In this document: positions 52,711 through 64,000 of the stretch, piece by piece
Position numbering within the stretch: position 1 is the first letter of the stretch
Layout: every line of letters begins with the position of its first letter
The notes under the pieces: model-generated
Seen by the model: only the letters and a program-made list of their open reading frames with translations
What the model was told of the DNA's origin: nothing
Database searches by the model: none
Position numbers and translations under genes: made by a program
Assembly (NCBI GenBank): GCA_007026445.1
Contig: VDMD01000017.1
Span: 496,001-560,000 of the forward strand
Source of the DNA: Schizophyllum amplum
Taxonomy: Eukaryota; Basidiomycota; Agaricomycetes; Agaricales; Schizophyllaceae
Length of the DNA: 64,000 nucleotides
Direction: 5' to 3'

Positions 52711-55272
52711 TCATGGCAGGTAAATGTATTCCCCCCTGCCCTCGTCGCCGTGAAAGCCCAGAGTGTAATCTTTCTTTGTGGGCGCGGTGATACCATGCCT
52801 GTGATTTGGTGGTCAGTGTCTTCAGAGCAGCAAATAAATGACAGAGGCAGAGCCACTTGACAGTCATCGTGCATGTCCCCAACAACAGTAAATTCATATC
52901 CAAACTTACCTTCGTCCAAGGTGCTTGGCGAGATGGTCAGAATCCGAGAAGCGCTTGGAGCAGTGCGTGCACATCGCATCCTCTCCCCCGAACCTCTGAC
53001 ATTTGTTCTCAGCAGCAAACGTGTTGCGCGCCAAGGCGGTCTCCGCCTCCCCAAGGATCTCCACCGCTGCGGGGTTCATACACAGACACAGCTGGAAGGA
53101 ATGTTGGTTCAGTAAAAGGACGACCTTTAACTTAAACTTTAACGCGGACACGCACCATATTGCGCCATGACATCGCGCACCAGGTCTGCCCACTGCCATG
53201 CCGATAGTCGTAGTCACGTTCATCTCTATACCATGGATCCAGCTCATCCATGTCCTCCGGAGTGGCCTTTTTAGGATCGAGCCCCGCCTGAATGACGAGC
53301 TGCTCCGCGACTTCCGACCTCGCGGGGTCAGGAGACAGAAGTCCCGATGCCGTCTCCCAATCGACATGGCCGCAAACCGTAAGACGCGGGTCCTCCTCAT
53401 CCTGGTCCAGGTCCCAACCATAGCCATGGTAGACATAACGCTTGCTCGTGAGCTCCGGGTTGACCAGCACGAGCGGGTACGGGAAGTGGATCGGCCCGGA
53501 GTAGGCCCTGTCGTTGGTGAAGACGGTCGTGGCGAGCTTGAGGTCGGCCTCCGTCGCCCGCTTCTTGCGCGTAACGCTGTTGAGTAGATCGACCAGATAC
53601 GCATCGCACTTCTTGCGCCAGTCGTCGAAATACCATTGCGGGATCGCGTCGATTTTGGCGCGAACAACGTCTTTGGGGAGGTCGTCGGTCCACGGCGTGC
53701 CGGCAACGATATTGTTGATGTCTCTTATCCGTAGGATGTCGCCGATGCCAGGCAGAACGGTGCGGATCGGCTTGTCCAGGCAGTATTCGCGGTAAACCTG
53801 GGCGATTAGGTTGTACCGTAGGCGGGTAACCCGTTTCTCTCGCAGATCTTCCATGTACGCGACCAGCGGACCTTTGATCTGAGACCACACTATTACGGAA
53901 ACACAGTAAGCGGACGCGAATGCCGAACAGCGCATCTACGTACTCTTTTCCGTAAGCGGCTGGGACTTGCACACGTCCTTATGCTCGTCAAATAGCTTGC
54001 AATTCTTCTCAACTTCCTCGCCCAGGCCTAGTTCGGTCAGTCGGCGAGCGATCCTGGGTATAGTCAGCACAGTAATCATTAGAAAAAGGGACAGACCCAA
54101 CTCGGACTTGCGCGCGTCAACAATCCCTTGCAGCTCCATCTTCCTGACCTTCTTACGCCACGCGTCGCATTGCTCCTGATGCTTTGGAAGGAATCTCGTT
54201 TTAGTCAGTGTCGCGAGGAACCGTGCACAGCACATACCAGCAGTATCTTCCCGAATCGTTCGCTCTTAAGACTCAGCCACTCGCATCGCGCGGCAAAGTC
54301 TTTGCGCTCCATCCCATCGCGCTCGTACTCCTCAAAGAATCGACGCACATGGGCCGTCGGATACGACGACCTCGTGCATCGTTTGGTAACTACGCGCTTT
54401 CATTAAGACAACACCAGGAAGAGAAGGAGGAAGTCACTCACCTTGTACAGTGATGCGGGGAAGGCAAAGCCCGAGGTCGTATTGGCTTTTCTCGATCATA
54501 TCTCGAAGTCCGACTTGCGCGTCCGCCATCGTCGCCGCTTCGCTCATGAAGTTATTTCTGGGACAGTAGAATGATTCATAGGTTGAGCTGCTCGTTATCG
54601 CTTGGCCACTTACTTGTTCGTGAAACATTTCTTGCAGCACCGAAGTCGCGCGGCCCAGAAGACGGTGTTGATGCTCGGTCCGTGGCAGAACTACAGCGCC
54701 CACGTCAGAGCGTACATGATAGAAGAAAGATATTGACGCACATGGCACCTTCCATCATAAGCCAGGCTGAGGAGATGCGGAATGGGTATGTCATCGGAAA
54801 GCGGGGGAAGGGAATCCTTCGCAGCGCGAGCATAGACGGTCTTCCAGACCGAGCTCGACGAACGGCTTAGGAGGGCCTTACACAGAGACCTCGCCGTATG
54901 CGACAGGCTGAGGAGGTCTATAGGAGACAGGCTATTGAATATCTGCAGGTACAGCTCGAGGTCAGCTCAGCGGCACAGCGAGTACACGCCGCTACGCACC
55001 TCAAGCAAGACATCCAGCGGCATTTGAGAGAGCGTCGTGAGCTTCGGGAGTGGAGAATGCTGGTTAGACGTCGCAGAGAGGTCATGGCTCTGCGTGTCGG
55101 CGCAGCCTTCGGCCTTCTGACGCTTGGGAGCCGGCGGCGCGCTGCCCTGACGGTCGTCTTCAACGCTGCCAGGCAGCGAGTGGCTTCGTGGCAGAGAATT
55201 AGAAGAGCAGCCATCATCGCCTTCATTCCCCTTGGGGTCTGAGACAGCGGGAATCGTGGAAGACTTGCGCAT
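52711..55272 (-). CDS. F-box/zinc-finger paralogue 4, apparently intact
   Basis: The start ATG is at 55272 (MRKSSTIPAVSDPKGNEGD). The F-box crosses an intron (LSQMPLDVLLE; IFNSLSPIDLLSLSHTARSL). The zinc-like exon reads FCHGPSINTVFWAARLRCC then KKCF. Linker: CTRSSYPTAHVRRFFEEYER and HQEQCDAWRKKVRKMELQG. The long domain (from about 53890) holds IRTVLPGIGDIL, IPQWYFDDW, FPYPLVLVNPE and LDPWYRDE. A C2H2 finger follows (CTHCSKRFSDSDHLAKHL...H), and the C-terminus is DYTLGFHGDEGRGEYIYLP. The stop is TGA 52711-52713. It shares a 250-bp divergent intergenic region with paralogue 5 (55273-55522). Likely SCF adaptor; target unknown. Confidence 0.82.
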
Positions 55273-55522
55273 GGTGGTGGTTGGTGGTCAAGCTGGATAG
55301 GTTTGCCATCAATTGTTGTCACCGTCACTTCGGGGCCAAGCGTGACGCAGACAACGAAGGGGTCACATGATGCTTCGGTCCCGAGCTATTCCCGCGGATC
55401 ATTACTACGTGCCTCGACGCGACTGCCGAATCCCGATCGCGTTCCCCTTTGCTCTGCCGGCCACCACTTTCAGACTTTCGACGAAATTCGCCACATAGCG
55501 TCCTCCACAGGATACATTCGTC
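55273..55522. promoter_or_regulatory. Divergent intergenic region between F-box paralogues 4 and 5
   Basis: About 250 bp between two start codons. It contains GTCACTTCGGGGC (about 55322-55334); the comparable region between paralogues 6 and 7 has GTCACGTTACCTCGGGGC. The shared motif suggests both divergent pairs descend from one duplicated pair. Confidence 0.45.
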
Positions 55523-56830
55523 ATGCGCAGCTCGCCTCGCCTAGCTGAGAAACGCCGGTCTGCATGACCCAGAGCCTGACGATGTCACCGACGCAGAAGA
55601 CGCCTCGGTTCCCCGCCCAGCAAAGAGAAGAAAGTGCTCTCCGCATCGAGGCTCCGGCGTGAGTTTCACTAAGCGAGCTAGGAAGCGCGGCCCGAGTCTC
55701 TGGGCGCTTTTGACCATGCCACTCGACATCTTGTACGAAGTGCGTGTTTATCACTCAAGCCTTGCGCTATCCTTTATTCGCCCAGATATTCGCATCCCTT
55801 CACCCTCTTGACTTACTATGCGTTTTTCGCACAACAAAGATCCTGCGCGCCGTCGTGTTGAGTCGGTCGGCGACGTCCGCGTGGAAGCGCAGCTTTTCCG
55901 CTGTCGAAGCGGCACCCTCCATCCCCGACGACATAAGCATCCCTCACCTTGCCAGTCTGATGTTCGAGAACTTTTGTCAAGTACGTGAACCTGCCTCCTG
56001 CGAACCCCGATTCCTCATGCATTGTGCAGTACTGCCTGAAATACGCGCCCACCGTATATTGGGAATGTCGCGCTCGCGTCTGCAAACATTGCTTGTACAT
56101 CCAGTGCGTTCGCTACGTTACAGATCGCTCTATTGCTCTAACGTGTTTCTCTGCAGCTACCTGGTGTCGGAAGAGGCAGTCTTCGATTTAGAGTTACTGA
56201 TGTGCCGTACCATACGGGATGTATGTCCTGCAGCCGCCTTAGTTATCGGTACGCACCTCGCCTGTCTACATATCCCATTCTGAATTGGTTCATGCAGGTT
56301 ATACTCGACAAAAGACTTATTTACCAACTCGGACAACCTTCATCGAATATTGCGAGGAATACCGCCAACTGCGGAACGCTAACGCAGATGATGTCGCTAT
56401 CAAGGAGGTCCAAGATCAAGAAGGTATGCATGATATCACTGCTCATGCCCGTCGACCGACCACTCATGTTTCTCAGCACGTGCAAGAATGCCTCACATGG
56501 GAGGCCTGCCATAAGGGCGTGGGGAAAGAGAAACGTGATGTTCTGCGTCGACAGCGCCGGGATGCGTAAGCCTGGTCCAGCCTCGTTGCTCCTCGCGCTG
56601 AATACGGGCTTTCCAGCATTATCCGCAAGCTCGCGGACGACGGCTGGGCGGAAGAGATGAATCTCAGAAGGTACTCAAGGTTCTGTACAAATGTCCCGAA
56701 GCACGTAAGCCTCATCTTCTGACGGATAACGGTGAGACGTGGCGCTTCCATTGTAGCGCGTAAACTGACCTGTCATATTTCAAGGTTGGGCCAAGATCAA
56801 GGACGGAGTGTTATCACAAACTCGGGGATA
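55523..56830 (+). pseudogene. F-box paralogue 5, frameshifted and C-terminally truncated
   Basis: The ATG at 55523 gives MRSSPRLAEKRRSA and then TGA at 55565. A one-base shift there opens the family-typical acidic and basic N-terminus (HDPEPDDVTDAEDAS, PRPAKRRK), followed by MPLDILYE, intron, IFASLHPLDLLCVFRTTKIL and the zinc-like exon (YCLKYAPTVYWECRARVC). Linker exons are still readable (ECLTWEACHKGVGKEKRD; LADDGWAEEMN). After GWAKIKDGVLS near 56810 homology stops: the long C-terminal domain and C2H2 finger are missing. Two lesions make function unlikely. Confidence 0.75.
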
Positions 56831-57470
56831 CACTCGTGAAGGACCTTGTCCTCCTGAGCGAGGCTCTACACAGACAGCATACGTACGTCCTTCCCGTTCG
56901 CTCTTCGTTATTTTCCAATTCCTTGGCGCTATACAGCATTCATGAGCGCTGTACGGCTTCATGTTTGACGCAGGTCCGGCGCGAGTCGGCATCGTCACTG
57001 ACAGACGTTGCAGACACCACGACGCACCGCCTTCTTCGACCTGGCCCCATACGTTGTTGGCTTCAGTTGCGCGATAAGAGTACACCTCTTGTGCTATTGG
57101 CGTAGGTCGTCGAGACGAGAGTCGGCATAAATTCCGGGACGACGACCGACGTACATGGACGCGCAACCCTTGATCCTTGATTACTTTTGTGTACAGTTAG
57201 TTCACACTAAGCTGTAAGCACGAACTTGACTAGGCCGTCATGTCTCCAATGCCTCATCCTGAGGCAACGTTACTTCACGAGAGCAGCGAGTCGATGAGTA
57301 ATGAGCATTTTGATCCCTAATGTGCTCCTTTCACTGCATCACTTCTTGGCAAGAAGTAATGTACATCGCCTAGACTAAGATAGTATCAAAGAGCCGTTCT
57401 CTGTCGCGCCCCATTCTTTCTGCATATGCAAAACAGTAGGTAACATATGTGATATCGTCGCTTTGAATCG
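56831..57470. other. Intergenic
   Basis: About 640 bp between the truncated F-box copy and the end of the nucleotidyltransferase-like gene. No supported gene; it may be decayed remains of the missing F-box C-terminus, but I see no readable similarity. Confidence 0.4.
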
Positions 57471-59123
57471 TCAGATCGTGAACCCTAAGTCCCTCCAAAG
57501 CCAGGTCTCGATGAAAATCCGCGCATATTCGGCAACCCTCTTCCTCGACAGTGTCATGAACTCCTCACTGAACACTGCACGATCGTGCCAGGGGTGCTCT
57601 TGTATGACTTCAAGCACCCGCTCGCGAATATCCAGCAACTTGTTGATATCCTCCTCATCCTGCTGGCTACGAGTGAATTTGTGCTGTTCGCGCGAGTGTC
57701 GATGGTCGTCGTACGCCTGCAACTTCTGCAGCAGGAGAAGAGCGAAGGGAATAACCGGAAACCCTTCGATCCAGACGATGCGAGCGGTGGGGAGTGCGGG
57801 GAGATGGAGAATCCCGGGAAGGAGGATGTCGACTTTGCATTTCCACGGCTCATGGCCGTCGGACCGAAAATATAGAACTCGGTATGTGGCTCCCGGGTCG
57901 CGCGCTCTCACAGTGTAGAACCGCGTGGAATCCGTACGCATGATCGCATTCTTCAGGACTTCCGTGTCCTCCGTGTTTGCCTCGTTGGACGGTGGGAGAG
58001 CAAGGATATCTGCATCCTGAAAGTTGGGACAGATTAGTACACGGCTATCCACTCGAGGGGGTTGCATACCTTTGGCGCGCGTGGTGCGCCGTAAAGTGAG
58101 CAAGCGAGTCCACCGAAGATGACCGCTGAGTATCCAAGAGAGGCAAGGGTATTGATAGCGGCGGTGGCAGCTTCCTTAACGCATGGGGTCTGTGTATCGA
58201 GTTTCTGTGCACACGGACGCATCGCCCAGGTCCGCCGAGGGGCTGCAAGTTGTGGTTGTACGGCCGTATGCTCAGAAGTAGTTGTCGTAGCGGTGTCGCC
58301 GGACCTTGCCGCTGGGACGATCGTGAGCGAAGAATCGAGGACAGCCGCTGGAAGAGGCGTCTGCCCGTGCGGGCTCAAAGTGAATGCGGGGCTCGCTTCA
58401 GCCTCCTCTAATTGAGTAAGTATGCCTAGCCGCATAAGCGATGTCTTCCTCCTCGTCGATGTTCGAGAGAACTGATCGGCTAGATCAGCCATCTCTTGAG
58501 CAGCAGTTGGCGAGAAGGTGCCGCGGCGATTGGTGACATAGCGCGAGTCTCGCAGAAGGGCATGCGTCAGGTCGTCTAACGTCCTTGCACATTGCGGATC
58601 CTTGCCGTCTTTCACCGCGATGCGGCGGGTCTTCCACTGAAGGAGTAGCTCGTAGATGAGGAAGCGATAGGGAACAATGGGAAGGTTTGATTTCTCCAAA
58701 TCTGGTGTGTGAGCGAACGTGAAGTTTGCGAGAGTCGTGGAGAGGATGATGGTGCACGTCGTGTGCGTGTGCTGTCCCTCCGGAGCGGGATCAGCGTCGC
58801 CGTAACGATACTGGAGACCGGCTCTCCCAGTACAGGAGAAATGATCGCTGTCGATTCGAACGATGGAGTTGTATATTTTAGTGAGCTTCGCATTCGTGTC
58901 AACGTATACGGCCACAGTCCACAAGCTCTGCGTGTTGTCAAGAATATGCGACAATATCGAGCGCGTGACGTACGGGGAGTGCGCTCGAGCCTACAATGGC
59001 ATGTACTGCAAACGGTCCATGGACAGCGCACCGATAGCCCATGCGCTGTAGCACGGAAACAGTAGCGCGGGCAGCGCGCCATAGTACAGTCGATCGGTGC
59101 TGCTTGCGCGTCGTCGACGGCAT
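57471..59123 (-). CDS. Protein with two tandem nucleotidyltransferase-like domains, the first degenerate
   Basis: The start ATG is at 59123 (MPSTTRKQHRSTV). One intron (GTACGT to CGCAG, about 47 nt) follows, and another (GTATGC to TTTCAG) splits the second domain. The C-terminal domain has the pol-beta-fold signature: LGYSAVIFGGLACSLYG, then APRAPKDADILAL (GG, then D-x-D), followed by RTDSTRFYTV, WKCKVDILLPG and VIPFALLLLQKLQAYDDH. The N-terminal domain follows the same plan (RMGYRCAVHGPFAVHAIVG, VRIDSDHFSC, VPYRFLIYELLLQWKTRR), but the GG and D-x-D positions are lost. A linker of about 150 residues, Ser/Thr/Pro-rich, joins them. The stop is TGA 57471-57473. Family knowledge: such folds transfer nucleotides to RNA, proteins or small molecules. 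The substrate here is unknown. Confidence 0.72.
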
Positions 59124-59727
59124 CAATTGACAAGAAAGAGCGTTGGATGACAGAGATCGGTACTGGTGGATTGTCAGATCAGGCGACCAGACAGAGGACA
59201 ATGCGATGATTCGTTCGTGGTCGTCGGAAGGAACACGACGAGTGCGCGTGAGGCTGCTGCGCTTGTAGTGGCCGCTCAGTCCGCGCAGCTGTGCATGACA
59301 CGCGACCTCCGTTCTCATGCCGAACGGCCGGCTCTCATCTCAATAACGGCATAGGCCCGTCCCCGAATGCTAGTCTCACGGGATGTGCAGGCTGCTTCTT
59401 CGCGAGGGGGCTCATGTCACCCTTTGTACAGGGCATCGTAGATGTAGACAGGTTCGGCGATGCATTCGGAGGCCGTTGGCAGAAGACCTTGTTCGCAACT
59501 TGTTCGGATCTGCAACACTGTTGGTAGTTGCAAGAAGAACGTGGATGAACAGTTGAAGTGACGGTCCGAATACCGACACGAGTTGCCGGGCGGAACCGCC
59601 GGGGCGGCGGCTCACGTGCCGCGTCTTCGTCATTGTTCTTCTTTTTGTGCCGCTTGGTGCTCGCCCTGCTTATAGTGTGTGCACATGGATGGAAAAAGTG
59701 ACAATATTATGAGAGCTCCGCATCGTA
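59124..59727. other. Intergenic
   Basis: Upstream of the nucleotidyltransferase-like gene and downstream of F-box paralogue 6, both on the minus strand. No supported gene. Confidence 0.4.
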
Positions 59728-61266
59728 TCACTCATCTTCAGGCCAATAAGAGTAGCGAAGGCCTGGAGTAACAAAGCTCCTCGGAATCGTACGTCGACGG
59801 GCCCGTCCCTTCAAGTATTTAACCCGCCAATTTTTCTTGACATCCTCCATCAACGCAATTAGTTCGTTCGCGATCTCCGGCCATGCTGAATACGACGTCA
59901 GTCAGTTATGAGAATGAAGCAGTAATCGTCAGACTCACCTTCGTCCGTCAATTCTTGGGCCTTGCGCAACGCCTTATGCTTCTGCATCTTGTTGGGAGCG
60001 TTCCTATCGAGGAACTCGAGCGAATCGCCATAGCCCATATCGGTGAGGCGCTGGCGGATACTGAAAGCGGCGTGAGCAGCACATCTCACTTTGCCAGACG
60101 GCATGACTCACAAATCCAGCCTTTGGCTGCGTATCCTATCTCGCTCGTCGGCCTCGCTTGCTTGAACCCGTTTCTCCCATTCCACGTATGGCTGGATGTA
60201 CTGAGGAAGGCTTCATTAGCATTAAGGCAGAGCACAGGTGATATAGGACGTACAATCTCAGTAATTTTGCACAGGTCGAGCTTATTTGCATACCACTCTT
60301 CCCACTCGTCCTCATCCTCAATCTGCTCGGCTTCCGCTTCATACTCGTCGACGATATCATTGGGGTAGAACATGCAGCGATCACCGGTGAAGGTTAAGCC
60401 TGCCACGACAACTCAGCATCATACTTAACAGCTTAAGCCCAAGAAAAACTGACCGACGACACCGGGAACGAGCTGCGACATTTCGTACCATTTGTTTGAG
60501 GATTCTGCCGGTGACCGCAGATCGGGCAGCCAGGTCTTCTTATGAAAGCTGTGCATCATGTATAAGCAATCTCACAGACAAAGAAATGAAGAAGTGTGCT
60601 CACAACCGATTCAAACATTTCTTGCAGCACCGCACGCCGACGCACCATGCAATCGTACCGGCGTTATGCGCGCGGCAGTACTATGTCGCAACGGTCAGTC
60701 TCCGGATGAAGCTACGGACACGCACATCGTACCTCGCATCTCTTTTCGAATATCAAACTCGCATACCGCGGCTCGCTCATCCCGAAGGGTACCGGGGGCA
60801 GGTCCTCAACGCGAGCGAAGCTCTGCTTCCACAGGGACCTTGCCGATCGACCCATGAGGGCGACACGGATGTTCTTTGATGTCCTCGAGAGATAAAGGAG
60901 CTCTTTTGGGGCGAGATAGCCGTAGATCTATGATGAGTGGGGGTGGAGAAAGAAACAGGGGCATGTTAGCACTTCGCTGCACGCCACATAGTCCAGCACG
61001 CGCACCTCATAATGGATCTCCAGAGGCAGGTCCATGAAGGCGGACGGCTTGCGCCTCTTCCCACGGGGGACCTTCGTCTGCTTGGTTAAGCCGTCGCAGG
61101 CCTTCTTGACACGCTTGCGCGGAGGAGGCGCCGGTTCTCCCTCGTCGGATTCGTTCGAACAGGAACTTGCCTGGCGCTCGTGGGACCGCCTATCGTCATG
61201 ATGGTCGTGTACCGTAGTCCCCAGGCTGTTTTTCGCAGAGATAGCTGCAGCTCTCATTGGTCGCAT
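59728..61266 (-). CDS. F-box paralogue 6, short form lacking the C-terminal domain
   Basis: The start ATG is at 61266 (MRPMRAAAISAKNSLGTTV), followed by basic PPPRKRVKKACDG. The F-box crosses an intron (FMDLPLEIHYE; IYGYLAPKELLYLSRTSKNI). The zinc-like exon reads YCRAHNAGTIAWCVGVRCC then KKCL. Further exons include FTGDRCMFYPNDIVDEYEAE, IRQRLTDMGYGDSLEFLDRN, then AWPEIANELIALMEDVKKNW and a basic end (RARRRTIPRSF). The stop is TGA 59728-59730. Other family members continue for about 250 residues after this point, so this is a truncated form. It could still work as an F-box protein or act as a dominant competitor. Divergent to paralogue 7. Confidence 0.7.
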
Positions 61267-61493
61267 CGTTGCTTTAAGTTGGATGGTGGTTGTAGAAGGC
61301 CAAGGTGGAAGCGCCGGTCATTGCACCGCGGAGGCAGTAATATCAGCTGATAATCACGGTCACGTTACCTCGGGGCAGCAGGCGCGTGATTTGCACATGA
61401 CCTGCGCTCAGGTGATCTGACACGCGACGCGATCGCTGAGTCGCGCTCTTTCCACAGGCCATTAACGGTCGCAAGTTCCATCAAACACCCACC
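61267..61493. promoter_or_regulatory. Divergent intergenic region between F-box paralogues 6 and 7
   Basis: About 227 bp between start codons. It contains GTCACGTTACCTCGGGGC (about 61360-61377), resembling a motif in the other divergent F-box pair. Confidence 0.45.
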
Positions 61494-63787
61494 ATGAACA
61501 GATCCTCCCGGAATACCTCCGTACCTGAGAGACGCGAGACGGCCCCTGTTAATTCCGACAACGACCAATCTGGCAGACTCTTTGGTGACGAGTCCGCCGA
61601 CGTGTTCAGCATGCCCGCACAGAAACGTCGGAAGGCCAAAGGAAACACTGCTGGGAAAAAACAAACGATTCAAGGGAAAGCTTCGAGGCAACGCGTGCGT
61701 GGCCGACTGGCTGCTTTCGCGGAAATGCCACTCGACATTCTTTACGAGGTGCGTTCTTGAGCTCACACGCGTGATGGTGCGCATCCTCTGATCATTCATG
61801 CGTCAGATACTTCGATACATGCACCCTCGCGACCTTCTCCAGGTCTCTCGAACGACCAAAACGCTCCGATCGGTGCTCATGAGCAAGTCGTTCATTGGCA
61901 TCTGGAACCACAGCCACACCGCATACGACCTCCCACCTGTATTCTCAGGCATGACAGTTCCCCAATTCGTCAGTCTGGCCTATGATAGATTCTGTCATGT
62001 GAGTACGATCTCTCGTCGTCTTCGATGTATGTCACCCTCTGGTACTCTAGTTCTGCTCCGCGCCGAGCGTCAAGAGTGTCATCTGGAACGCACGAGTTCG
62101 ATGCTGCAAGAAATGTATGTCCAACGAGTGAGTCATCGTGACCTTCTGCCAGGCATAGTGGACCCGGGCTTATTCCGCACACAGAGAGAACTTTATCTCA
62201 GAGGACGACCTCGTGCGCTGTGGCAATGAGATCATCACTCGTATAATGGCTCACTGCGACCAATCCGACTCATTCTACCTGATCATTCCTTCCACCGAGA
62301 TGAGAGGTAAGTGTTGATTTTCTCACCATTGACATTGTTTTGAAGGAATCTAGACGGACGTTATTACAAGAGAATGTTCCCCACCGTCTTCGTGCGTGCT
62401 TTGTACGCGGACTACAGGCGCGATGATGTCGAGCATCAGAACGGGGTGGAAGTCCGCCGATGGATCGCGGACAAGCAGGCTCAGACCAAGGCGATCGACG
62501 ATGTGCGCTATCATGCCTACCTGATAGGACAGCGGCTGACCTAGTAACGAACTCCTCAGCATGCCGCTCTGTGCGAGGTGTGGGATCACAAGAGACGGGC
62601 AGGAAGAGACGACGAGCTGCAAGCCGCCCGAGACGCTCGGAAGGCGGAGTAAGACCATAGCCAGCTCGCAGATGTCTTACGCTAATCCTATTCAAGGATA
62701 TTGCGACGACTGCAAGATCTTGGATGGGCCGACGAGATCCGTCATCTCAATATGACGGTATTCGGAGAGCACGAGCTAGTGCGCAAGCCGCAACCGTTAA
62801 GCGAGAAGAGTGCGGCATTTCATTTTCCATTGACTGCCGAGTCGTGCTGACCTCTACCGGTAGTGTGGGGCCGGATTCAAGGCCCGCTGGTGGAGTACAT
62901 GAAAGGGGTGAAGACTGAGCGTCTGGCCCAGGAGAAGAGGGTGGCACTTTGTTCACGCTATGACTTACTTGTTGAGGCTTACGGCGAATTTCGTCTGACC
63001 AAGCCCTTCCGAACCGTCCTTCCCGGCATCGGAGACATTGTCGCCATCGAAGCCATCACTCGCGTTATCGAGGACACTCCTTACGACAAAGACCTCCCAA
63101 AATCCGAACTGCGCGCTCTTCTCGATGCTATCCCGCAGTCATATTTTGATGATTGGCGCGAGCAATGCGATGCGGCCCTCGTCGAAGTCCTCAATTCTTC
63201 ACAACGAGAAACACCAGCGACAAAAGCCGACCTCAAACTTGCGACCACAGTATTCACCCCCAAGGACGGCTCTTCGGATTTGTCGTATCCACTTGTGCTC
63301 GTCTCGAACGAATTGACGCAGTGTCCCGTGGATAGGGAGTACGGCCACGACAATGTGGCCGCGATCTGCAGACATACGTCGTGGTCTTCGGAATACCTCA
63401 AGGCGTCAGACCGACAGATAGTGGAACAGTTGGTGGTTCTGGCTGGGCTGGATCCGAAGAAGGCGACGTCCGAGGAGATGGACGAGTTGGATCCATGGTA
63501 CGCCTGCATGAATCATCCGGATAAGGGACGTTATATTGCGATGACATGGCGGCATGCAGTGAGTTGTCCTCAATGTGTCGTCGTATCCACACTGAGCTCA
63601 CTCGATACTAATTTTACCATAGCTTCGTCTCACTAAACCTCAGTTGAAGTTCATGCTTCTCCACAATGCCAACGCTGTACGCGCTCGAGAGATCCGCGTG
63701 AGGCACGGAGGACCCTATAACGTCAAGATCGATTATGTGCTGAGCTTCGACGATGGCGAGCTTGGTGTCGTCTATCTGCCGGACTAA
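61494..63787 (+). CDS. F-box paralogue 7, without the C2H2 finger
   Basis: The start ATG is at 61494 (MNRSSRNTSVPERRETAPV). The F-box crosses an intron (FAEMPLDILYE; ILRYMHPRDLLQVSRTTKTL). The zinc-like exon reads FCSAPSVKSVIWNARVRCC then KKCM. Exons follow with FISEDDLVRCGNEIITRIMA, YYKRMFPTVFVRALYADYRR, LQDLGWADEIRHLN and PQPLSEK. The long domain from 62866 holds FRTVLPGIGDIV, IPQSYFDDW and LDPWYACMN. After the last intron comes LRLTKPQLKFMLLHNANAVR, then the usual family terminus (HGGPYNVKIDYVLSFDDGEL), but the C-x2-C part of the C2H2 finger is absent, as if removed by an internal deletion. The stop is TAA 63785-63787. Likely SCF adaptor; target unknown. Confidence 0.8.
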
Positions 63788-64000
63788 GCATGACGGGACG
63801 TGAGACCTTACTGCCGACCTTATATATGCTGATGTCCCTTACGTACAAGCAACTATGGGACCTGGTCAAGAGGATGCCACTGGTGGTCAACTGGTCGGTG
63901 GTCCAAACCGCGAAGCGCGGCTCCGAGATCGCGGTCATGTGACTACTGCGAAACGCGCTCAGCGTGACCTTGCTGTGACCTCAGGTCGTGAACCAAGTGG

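Overview
The window looks like nuclear DNA of an agaricomycete (mushroom-type, probably polypore-like) basidiomycete. The reasons are short introns of about 40-75 nt with GTRNGT donors and YAG acceptors in almost every gene, a lineage-typical expansion of F-box genes, a TFIIIC subunit, an AMP-dependent ligase, and Ty3/Gypsy elements of fungal type. I see no prokaryotic operons, CRISPR arrays, rRNA or convincing tRNA genes.

Left arm (1-17.5 kb): an F-box gene (minus strand, running off the left edge) whose first exon is split by a 663-bp inverted-repeat transposon with a 7-bp target duplication. Next comes a mosaic of broken copies: the 5' piece of a gene found intact at 11.1-11.5 kb, and an inverted, internally deleted copy of the TFIIIC gene at 48-52 kb. 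Then follow GC-rich degenerate repeats, two minus-strand genes of unknown function (possibly one gene) separated by a solo LTR, a decayed relative of the large retroelement, a group of disordered reading frames, and purine-rich repeats.

Centre (17.5-32.4 kb): one complete Ty3/Gypsy-type LTR retrotransposon of about 14.85 kb. Its two 1,218-bp LTRs show no difference wherever I compared them, and a 4-bp (or 5-bp) target duplication flanks it. The sense strand has gag, protease and pol in three frames related by two -1 shifts; a GGGTTTT slippery site sits directly on the gag stop. Between pol and the 3' LTR the element carries two multi-exon genes on the antisense strand. Their introns cannot be spliced from the sense genomic RNA, so they survive retrotransposition. 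The element sits inside an array of short repeats that carry splice-like signals, which continues to about 33 kb.

Right arm (33-64 kb): a PPR-like gene, an acyl-CoA synthetase/4CL-like gene, then a dense block of F-box paralogues (41.0-48.0 kb, 52.7-56.8 kb, 59.7-63.8 kb) interleaved with the intact TFIIIC TPR subunit gene and a gene with two tandem nucleotidyltransferase-like domains, the first degenerate. Of seven F-box copies, one is split by a transposon, one is interrupted by AT-rich inverted-repeat DNA, one is frameshifted and truncated, one is short, and one has lost its C2H2 finger. Two pairs are divergent with about 230-250 bp between start codons. The picture is a fast-evolving, transposon-bombarded accessory region around a few conserved housekeeping genes.
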